A stretch of DNA of 10,668 bases, from positions 1-10,668 of the forward strand of contig JAEYQF010000356.1 of the NCBI GenBank assembly GCA_023410155.1, written 5' to 3'. The position numbers were made by a program, and so were the translations under genes. Of the stretch, positions 1-4,433 are shown in pieces. Under the pieces are notes generated by a model. That model did not search any database, was not told the DNA's origin, and saw only the letters and a program-made list of their open reading frames with translations. Source of the stretch: Verrucomicrobiota bacterium (GTDB taxonomy: Bacteria > Verrucomicrobiota > Verrucomicrobiia > Opitutales > Opitutaceae). Positions within the stretch are counted from its first letter, which is position 1. Each line of letters opens with the position of its first letter.

Positions 1-9
1 GCACACGAG

Positions 10-163
10 ATCGAGCGCGAATCGAAACCCGCCGCGGTTTGAGTCGTTCCTGTGGCTGGATCGGCTCGCGCCCGTGTTCGCTCCGTGCGTGGCCGCCGGA
101 TGGTTCGATCGCCGGCGAGATCCGAACTGAGTCGGATCGGGGTTCGGACCGAGACCACGGGAG
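10..163. repeat. Degenerate 22-bp tandem repeat array downstream of azoR
   Basis: About seven units start at 10, 32, 54, 76, 98, 120 and 142. The anchor core related to GAGTCGG recurs at exact 22-bp steps (19, 41, 63, 107, 129, 151), clearest at 41 and 129 and weak at 85 and 107. The unit at 142-163 shares GTTCG-ACCGAG with the unit at 7063-7084 between hrpB and dnaE2, so both arrays look like one family. A period of 22 is not a multiple of three, so a repetitive protein is unlikely, and the short open frames here look accidental. The array fills the whole space between the left edge and the azoR stop codon. Function is unknown; decayed repeat, terminator-like spacer or protein-binding array are all possible. 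Periodicity was judged by eye. Confidence 0.6.
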
Positions 164-171
164 GCGCGGGA

Positions 172-804
172 TTATCGGGCGGCCAGTTCGTCGATGTGTG
201 CTTCGGCAGCCGCCAAAGAGCGGTGGAAGCGACTGTCCTTGGCCTCTTCGTAGCCGACCCGCACAAACGTGACATCGGTCAGTCCGATGAATGCTAACAG
301 GGTCGCAAGGTGAGGCTCGAGGAAGTTGAGATGAGCCATCGTGCCGCCGGGAAGCATCTCGCCTTCGCCCGCGGACGTGATGACCACGACGGGTATCGCG
401 GGCAGGAGACCGCGATAGGAGGTGGCCTCGCCGGCGACATAGTCGAATGTTCGTCCCACACGGATGATCTGGTCGAAGTAAGCCTTCAATTGCGACGGCA
501 TCCCGAAATTGTAGAGGGGAGCGCCAATGACTATCCGTTCGGCCGAGCGGATTTCGTCGATGGCGCGATCGCTCCATGCCAGCGCATGCTCCGTGTCGCC
601 TGCTGCCGCCGGAACTGCGCTGAAGGCCGCCTGTATCCAGGCGGGGGTGACGGGAGACGGTGCTTCAAGAGTCAGATCGCGCACGTGGATTGTGCGATCG
701 TCGGCGGACTGTGCGGTCCAGATGCGGGCAAAACGCTCGGCAAGTCGGCGCGTGAGGGAGCGGTCGACACGGCCGCTGCTGTGGAGGACGAGAATTCGTT
801 TCAT
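172..804 (-). CDS. azoR: FMN-dependent NADH:quinone/azo oxidoreductase (AzoR type)
   Basis: The 210-residue cytosolic flavoprotein matches the flavodoxin-like fold family of E. coli AzoR (about 200 residues), which uses NAD(P)H for two-electron reduction of quinones and azo compounds and so avoids semiquinone radicals. The N-terminus MKRILVLHSSG is the first beta strand and FMN-phosphate loop (residues 1-20). Residues 95-122 carry the hallmark flavin-contacting segment APLYNFGMPSQLKAYFDQII followed by a VGRTF-Y motif. The C-terminal part (about 158-180) has the conserved ATLLAFIGLTDV helix-strand. I chose ATG 804 because it places the first strand at the N-terminus; the frame stays open to 864, but the added residues are not family-like. 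It ends in TAA. The HxlR-type regulator lies 107 bp upstream on the same strand, which suggests control by quinones or electrophiles. The true substrate cannot be told from sequence. Confidence 0.9.
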   Translation of the reverse strand: MKRILVLHSSGRVDRSLTRRLAERFARIWTAQSADDRTIHVRDLTLEAPSPVTPAWIQAAFSAVPAAAGDTEHALAWSDRAIDEIRSAERIVIGAPLYNFGMPSQLKAYFDQIIRVGRTFDYVAGEATSYRGLLPAIPVVVITSAGEGEMLPGGTMAHLNFLEPHLATLLAFIGLTDVTFVRVGYEEAKDSRFHRSLAAAEAHIDELAAR

Positions 805-851
805 CGCTCCCAGCATACCTCGCCGTGAGGGGCAGGTCTTTTCGCAAGAAA

Positions 852-875
852 GTGAGCCACTCACGAAAATGTGAG
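852..875. promoter_or_regulatory. Candidate HxlR operator: three CTCAC/GTGAG half-sites before azoR
   Basis: On the plus strand GTGAG (852-856), CTCAC (860-864) and GTGAG (871-875) lie in one short AT-richer patch. They form two overlapping dyads, GTGAG-N3-CTCAC and CTCAC-N6-GTGAG. The patch sits 48-71 bp upstream of the azoR start, between the regulator gene and its likely target, where a repressor site would be expected. HxlR/DUF24 dimers bind dyads near the genes they control (for example YodB at azoR1 in Bacillus subtilis). The half-site itself does not match any operator I can name, so assignment to this regulator is inference. Confidence 0.4.
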
Positions 876-911
876 CGAGGGCCCGCGGCGAGGCAGGCTC
901 CTTTTCAGCGC

Positions 912-1274
912 TCAGGCGCGGCCGGCGCTTTTGCGTGCCAGATACGAAGAGCCCCAGCTCTCAAGGGCGTCCATCACCTCCGAGAGGCTCATGCCGTATT
1001 CAGTAAGGTGATACTCCACGCGCGCGGGAATCTCGGCGAAGACCGTGCGGGCGATCACACCGTCGACTTCCAGTTGGCGCAACTGCACCGTGAGCGCTTG
1101 AGCCGTGACCCCGGGTAGCGCGTCGCGCAGCTCCGTAAACCGCCGGGGGCGCAGCTTCAGCTCGCAGAGGATGGAAGGCTTCCATCGTCCGCGAACGACG
1201 TCGATCGCCGCGCGGACAGGACACTCACGGTTGAGGTGATCAACCTTGGGTGCATAGTCAGCGGGCGATTTCAT
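912..1274 (-). CDS. HxlR/DUF24-family winged-helix transcriptional regulator
   Basis: The protein is 120 residues, the normal size for HxlR-family dimeric repressors. It carries the family's N-terminal Cys-Pro (C18-P19), then the RGRWKPSIL-EL helix (28-39), a helix-turn-helix with recognition helix around TAQALTVQLRQLEVDGVI, and a wing with the EYHLTEYG signature. The C-terminal helix SEVMDALESWG is the usual dimer element. The N-terminal cysteine is the redox or electrophile sensor in YodB, HypR and CatR; a second cysteine (C37) is also present. ATG 1274 fits the family's length; the frame reaches a TTG at 1310, but those extra residues are basic and not family-like. No clear Shine-Dalgarno is seen, and a GC-rich hairpin abuts the start. 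It lies 50 bp after typA and 107 bp before azoR, its likely target. Confidence 0.88.
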   Translation of the reverse strand: MKSPADYAPKVDHLNRECPVRAAIDVVRGRWKPSILCELKLRPRRFTELRDALPGVTAQALTVQLRQLEVDGVIARTVFAEIPARVEYHLTEYGMSLSEVMDALESWGSSYLARKSAGRA

Positions 1275-1308
1275 GCCGCGGCAGCGTAGGAGAGTGCGCC
1301 GCCGCGGC
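1275..1308. terminator. GC-rich hairpin between typA and the HxlR gene
   Basis: The self-complementary octamer GCCGCGGC occurs at 1275-1282 and 1301-1308. With inner GCG/CGC pairs it gives an 11-bp stem with one A-C mismatch and a 10-base loop. It follows the typA stop by 16 bp and touches the HxlR start codon. No T-run follows on the minus strand, so it would be at best a weak or factor-dependent terminator. It could equally reduce translation of the regulator or shield the typA mRNA end. Confidence 0.35.
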
Positions 1309-1324
1309 AAATTCTCAATGCGGC

Positions 1325-3154
1325 TTACGCGCCAGCTTTGGCGGCCTTGGCGGCTTTCTGGCGGGCGCCGTTGTCCAGGATGCGCTTGCGAAGACGCAGG
1401 TTCTTCGGGGTGACCTCGAGAAGTTCGTCGGCGGCGATGTATTCGATGGAGCGCTCGAGCGAGAGCTTGGTCGCGGGCGTGAGGCCGGCGGCGACACCTT
1501 CACCTTGGGAACGGAAGTTGGTGAGTTTCTTTTCGCGCACCGCGTTGATGGCGATGTCTTCGTTACGCGGATTTTCGCCCACGATCATGCCTTCGTAAAC
1601 CTGCTCGCCGGGATTGACGAAGAGTTTGCCGCGCTCCTGACACATCACGAGAGCGTAGGACGTGGTCTCGCCCGCTTCGGTGGCGATGAGCGTGCCCGTG
1701 ATTCGCGTGAGAACTTCGCCGGCGTAAGGGCCGTATTCTTTGAAAAGGTGGGAGGTGACGCCGCGGCCGGAGGTCGCGTTGATCACATCGATTTCGAGGC
1801 CGATCAGGCCGCGCGTGGTGATCGTCGCCTCGATCATCGTCGTGGTCTGGTGTTTCTCCATGTTCGTGATCTGGCCTTTGCGGTTGGCCAGGTTCTGCAT
1901 GATGGAGCCGACGCACTCGTCGGGCACTTCGATCCACACGATCTCGTAGGGCTCGAGGCGTTCGCCATTGGGCCCTTTCTTCTCAATCACCGTCGGACGG
2001 GAAACCAACAGCTCGAAGCCTTCACGGCGCATCGTCTCGACGAGCACGGCGACCTGCATGGCGCCGCGGGCCTTCACGTTGAAGACGCCGGCTTTATCGG
2101 AGTCTTCGATGTGGATGGAAACGTTGATCTTGAGCTCGCGCATCAGGCGCTCGCGAAGCTGGCGCGAGGTGACGAACTTGCCCTCCTGGCCAGCGAGCGG
2201 CCCATCGTTAACGGAAAACTGCATCTCGAGCGTCGGCGGATCGATCTGCTGGAAGGGCAGGGCGTGGGCGTCTTCGCGGACGTCCAGCGTGTCGCCGATG
2301 TCGACGTCCTCAAAGCCGGCGAGGCCGACGATGTTGCCTGCCGCGGCGCTCTCGACTTCGCGTTGGCCGAGGCCGGTGAACTCGAAAATCTTCGTGATCC
2401 GGGCGCGGACGCGTTTGCCGCCTTCGGCGTGACGCAGGACAAAGATGGGATCGCCGACCTTGACGGTGCCGCCCAGGATTTTGCCGACGGCGATACGGCC
2501 GACGTAGTCGCTCCAATCGATGTTGGACACGAGCATGTGGAACGGCTCGTCGGGCTTCGCGAACGGCGGCGGCACGTGGTCGATGATCGTCTGGAAGAGG
2601 GGCGTCATGTCCTTCTTCTCTTCGCCGAGGTGATACATCATATAGCCGTCGCGGCCGGAACCATAGACGACGGGCGCATCAAACTGCTCTTCGGTCGCGT
2701 TGAGCTCCATGAGGAGTTCGAGGACCTTGTCATACATTTTAACGGGATCGGCGTTCTCGCGGTCGATCTTGTTGATGACGATCACGACCTTGAGGCCGTG
2801 CGCGAGGGCCTTGCGGAGCACGAATCGGGTCTGCGCCTGCGGCCCGTCGTAGGCATCGATCACGAGGAGCACGCCATCCACCATGCGGAGGGCGCGTTCG
2901 ACCTCGCCGCCGAAGTCGGCGTGGCCGGGGGTGTCGAGAATGTTGATGATCTTATCGTGCCAGTGAACCGACGTATTCTTCGCCTTGATCGTGATGCCCT
3001 TTTCTCGTTCGAGGTCCATGGAGTCCATGGCGCGTTCCTCGACGTGCTGGTTGGCGCGCAAAACGCCGCCCTCCTAGAGAAGTTTGTCGACGAGCGAGGT
3101 CTTGCCGTGGTCGACGTGAGCGATGATGGCGATGTTACGGATGTTCTGGTTCAT
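1325..3154 (-). CDS. typA: TypA/BipA ribosome-associated GTPase, interrupted by one in-frame amber codon
   Basis: Read through the stop, the frame gives 609 codons, the usual TypA/BipA length (E. coli BipA is 607). TypA is an EF-G-like GTPase that binds the 70S ribosome and supports ribosome assembly and stress or cold adaptation. Visible elements are G1 AHVDHGKTS (12-20), switch I GITI (53-56), G3 DTPGH (74-78), G4 NKID (128-131), a beta-barrel domain II, the EGKFVTSRQLRERL segment of domain III, the MRREGFELLVSRP stretch, and the TypA C-terminal domain ending near LEVTPKNLRLRKRIL. Codon 27 is TAG (3074-3076), in LVDKLL-stop-EGGVLRANQHVEERAMDS, where a glutamine codon is expected. Everything after it is intact. 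The uninterrupted downstream frame is 1325-3061 (TTG start) and would lack the P-loop. Recent null mutation, sequence error or readthrough cannot be separated here. ATG 3154 has only a weak ribosome site. Confidence 0.9.
3074..3076 (-). other. typA: In-frame TAG (amber) codon 27 of typA
   Basis: The coding strand reads GTC GAC AAA CTT CTC TAG GAG GGC GGC. The 26 codons before it encode a perfect TypA N-terminus and the codons after it continue the same family in the same frame. One C-to-T change in CAG at 3076 explains the stop. The other four complete or partial genes whose ends are visible stop with TAA or TGA, so nothing else in the window shows how this organism reads UAG. Confidence 0.9.
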
Positions 3155-3386
3155 GGAGCTGACGCGTTCATTTCTTCGAAAAAGGGGAAGAACGTGCGGA
3201 CAGCGCAGATTGAACGCAAGAAGGAAGCCAGACCGCCCCGGTCGTTCGGCAGGCGTCGCGAGCCCCGCTCGGCCTTCGGTCGACGCAGCCGAATAGTCCC
3301 AAAGCGTTCGGGCCGCCCGCCGTCCGACCGTGCCGAAGCGGAGTCTGGAGGCGCGCGGCGGCTTCGCTGAACTCGGAAAACAATAA

Positions 3387-3414
3387 GGCCCCGGGATCTG
3401 AAGATCCCGGGGCC
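3387..3414 (-). terminator. Strong intrinsic terminator, leftward
   Basis: GGCCCCGGGATCT (3387-3399) and AGATCCCGGGGCC (3402-3414) form a perfect 13-bp GC-rich stem; with the closing T-A pair open the loop is TGAA. On the minus strand the stem is followed by TTATTGTTTT, a good U-rich tail. On the plus strand only AAATTT follows. Leftward polarity means it ends a minus-strand transcript arising to its right, yet no coding sequence lies there. It sits 233 bp upstream of typA, so it could also act as an attenuator in a long typA leader. Confidence 0.72.
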
Positions 3415-3680
3415 AAATTTGGGGTTGGGCGTTCGCCACGCGCTCTTTCCCGATGGCACACGCTTGGGCGCTCTCGCTTTCGCGGGCGGTGTGCTCCCCG
3501 ACGCCACTCTCCGCGGCATGCGGATGTTTCGGTCTCATGGCGGGACCGTCGCGACCGTTTCCGATCGTGATCTATCGAGTGAGGCCTCTTCGCCCAGTTC
3601 GGATGTTTCCTGCCGGAAGCATCGCGCCGGACGTGGTGCAGACACGCCTGCAATTCATACTTTCGCGTCGGCACCGTGAC

Positions 3681-3722
3681 CGCGGGGACGGCTCCGGCTT
3701 TTGGCCGGACGTTGGCCCCGCG
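3681..3722 (-). other. Long bulged hairpin, 16 bp
   Basis: CGCGGGG (3681-3687) pairs with CCCCGCG (3716-3722), ACG (3688-3690) with CGT (3710-3712), and TCCGGC (3693-3698) with GCCGGA (3704-3709). The loop is 5 bases (CAAAA on the minus strand), with a two-base and a three-base bulge. It is one element of the candidate structured RNA. No U-tract follows in either direction, so it is not an obvious terminator. Confidence 0.5.
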
Positions 3723-3834
3723 TTACGGGTCTGACCTCTTAACTCTCAGGTTGCGTTCGCATTTGCAGCAGGGTGACGCGTTTTTCACGCCGCCCTCTTG
3801 AGGAGGTTGACGGACTTTGCCAGGTCCGCTCACT

Positions 3835-3897
3835 CCCCGCCGCGAAGCTGCCCTTGCGCGTCCTGCTCGTGCATGCGAGCCGGACCTTTTGGCGGGG
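3835..3897 (-). other. Three-way-junction-like fold
   Basis: CCCCGCC (3835-3841) pairs with GGCGGGG (3891-3897) and encloses two abutting hairpins. The first is 3842-3859 (GCGAAG with CTT-CGC, one bulged base). The second is 3860-3885 (GTCC/GGAC stacked on GCTCG/CGAGC with a TGCATG loop). Only five bases (CTTTT, 3886-3890) stay unpaired at the junction. Such complete use of the sequence is the best structural argument for a functional RNA here. Confidence 0.45.
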
Positions 3898-4311
3898 TCG
3901 TCCCGCCGGGAAACTTCGCTGCGTTCTGGTCTGCGCAGTAGCAACCATAACCCTCTGGGGTAACTGCGTCGGCACGCCGGTCGAAACTCCCGGCCTGCCT
4001 GACTCGGCTCGCTCGCGGTTTCTAATCGCGCCTCGCCGCACAACTCCTGATTTCGTGATGACTGCCGGACACGACTCCGGTCAGAGGAGCTGGTGATATT
4101 TGCCTGCCTCAACCGCATTGCGCGGTGGGAGGGGAGAGCGGCACCAGCTGCCGCCTTCCTTTCCCCGGTCGCCCGGGATTATCTCAGTCGTGCTCTCGAC
4201 GGGTTTTTCAGGCCGCCGCGCTGCGACTGTTCTATCAAGGAACGAGGTCGAGATTGCGTGGTAAGTGCCCGAAAAAGAAGCCTTTGTTCTCCACAACTTC
4301 TTCACCGTCCG

Positions 4312-4350
4312 AACCGGTGAATAACTTCTGAGCAAACTCGCTCACCGGTT
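4312..4350. promoter_or_regulatory. Perfect 9-bp inverted repeat upstream of hrpB
   Basis: AACCGGTGA (4312-4320) and TCACCGGTT (4342-4350) are exact reverse complements, separated by 21 bp. The repeat lies about 85-120 bp before the hrpB start codon, in the likely promoter region. Half-site centres are 30 bp apart, close to three helical turns, which would suit a protein binding two sites on one DNA face. An RNA stem is the alternative. No regulator can be named. Confidence 0.3.
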
Positions 4351-4381
4351 GTTCACAGCCCGCCGCGTCTCTGCGCTTGCC

Positions 4382-4427
4382 GGGTTCGCGGGTAAAAATC
4401 ACAACCCAAAACTTTTAACGCGAACCC
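4382..4427 (+). promoter_or_regulatory. Inverted repeat in the hrpB leader, adjacent to the start codon
   Basis: GGGTTCGCG (4382-4390) and CGCGAACCC (4419-4427) can pair as a 9-bp stem around a 28-base A-rich loop, ending 6 bases before ATG 4434. No Shine-Dalgarno sequence is visible in front of this ATG. The stem could position the start codon or limit ribosome access if transcribed. The transcription start is not known, so a DNA-level role is also possible. Confidence 0.3.
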
Positions 4428-4433
4428 ACCTCG

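Larger units (their letters stand above)
3415..4170 (-). ncRNA. Candidate unidentified structured RNA upstream of the terminator
   Basis: The stretch is non-coding, ends at a leftward terminator and is densely foldable. Helices seen by eye include 3552-3557/3562-3567, a 6-bp stem closed by a GAAA tetraloop on the minus strand. A long bulged hairpin lies at 3681-3722 and a short hairpin CGGAC/GTCCG at 3811-3828. There is a three-way junction at 3835-3897, an 8-bp bulged stem at 4062-4084, ACCGC/GCGGT at 4112-4126 and GCGGCA/TGCCGC at 4138-4154 nested in GGGGA/TCCCC. A CGC-GAAA-GCG loop near 3478-3487 also favours the minus strand. The 5' end is unknown; 4170 is only a guess from a GATAAT hexamer. 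I do not see the RNase P or tmRNA signatures. GC-rich DNA folds easily by chance, so confidence is limited. Confidence 0.33.
3155..4433. other. 1.28-kb non-coding region between divergent typA and hrpB
   Basis: No open frame here has family-like composition; the short frames (for example 3773-4096 plus, 4081-4335 minus) read as arginine/serine-rich noise. From left to right it holds the typA leader (3155-3386), where I see no clear promoter. Next come a leftward intrinsic terminator (3387-3414), about 750 bp rich in hairpins (3415-4170), and a less structured stretch (4184-4311). Last are two perfect 9-bp inverted repeats just before hrpB (4312-4350 and 4382-4427). A GATAAT hexamer on the minus strand (4183-4178) could be a -10 element, but no fitting -35 is visible. 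Confidence 0.7.

Noticed and set aside
39..297. Short plus-strand open frames at the left edge (77 and 81 codons)
   Set aside because: They run through the 22-bp repeat array and into the 3' end of azoR on the opposite strand; no protein-like features.
1250..3370. 706-codon plus-strand open frame opposite typA
   Set aside because: Its amino acids mirror the typA codons (Asp/His/Val/Ala-rich) with no recognisable domain; long antisense frames are common opposite GC-rich genes.
3785..3820. tmRNA tag-like reading GCA ... GCG GCG TGA (AKSVNLLKRAA) on the minus strand
   Set aside because: The Ala-start and Ala-Ala-stop pattern is suggestive, and a GTTTCGAC lies upstream near 3985, but it is about 165 bases away and no T-arm (GGTTCGA) or CCA end exists anywhere downstream. 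A short reading of this kind arises by chance.
3415..4300. RNase P RNA or SRP RNA in the typA-hrpB gap
   Set aside because: I could not find GAGGAAAGTCC or ACAGAA-GGCTTA (RNase P) or GGTCAGGTCCGGAAGGAAGC (SRP) on either strand; the near matches differ at invariant bases.
3773..4335. Short open frames in the structured gap (3773-4096 plus, 4081-4335 minus)
   Set aside because: No family resemblance, no ribosome site, and they overlap the hairpin-rich stretch; composition is that of random GC-rich sequence.
4287..4357. DnaA-box-like 9-mers TTCTCCACA (4287-4295), TTATTCACC (reverse, 4316-4324) and TTGTTCACA (4349-4357) beside an A/T-richer stretch
   Set aside because: Each has mismatches to TTATCCACA, there are only three, and no dnaA, dnaN or similar neighbour is present; too weak to call an origin.
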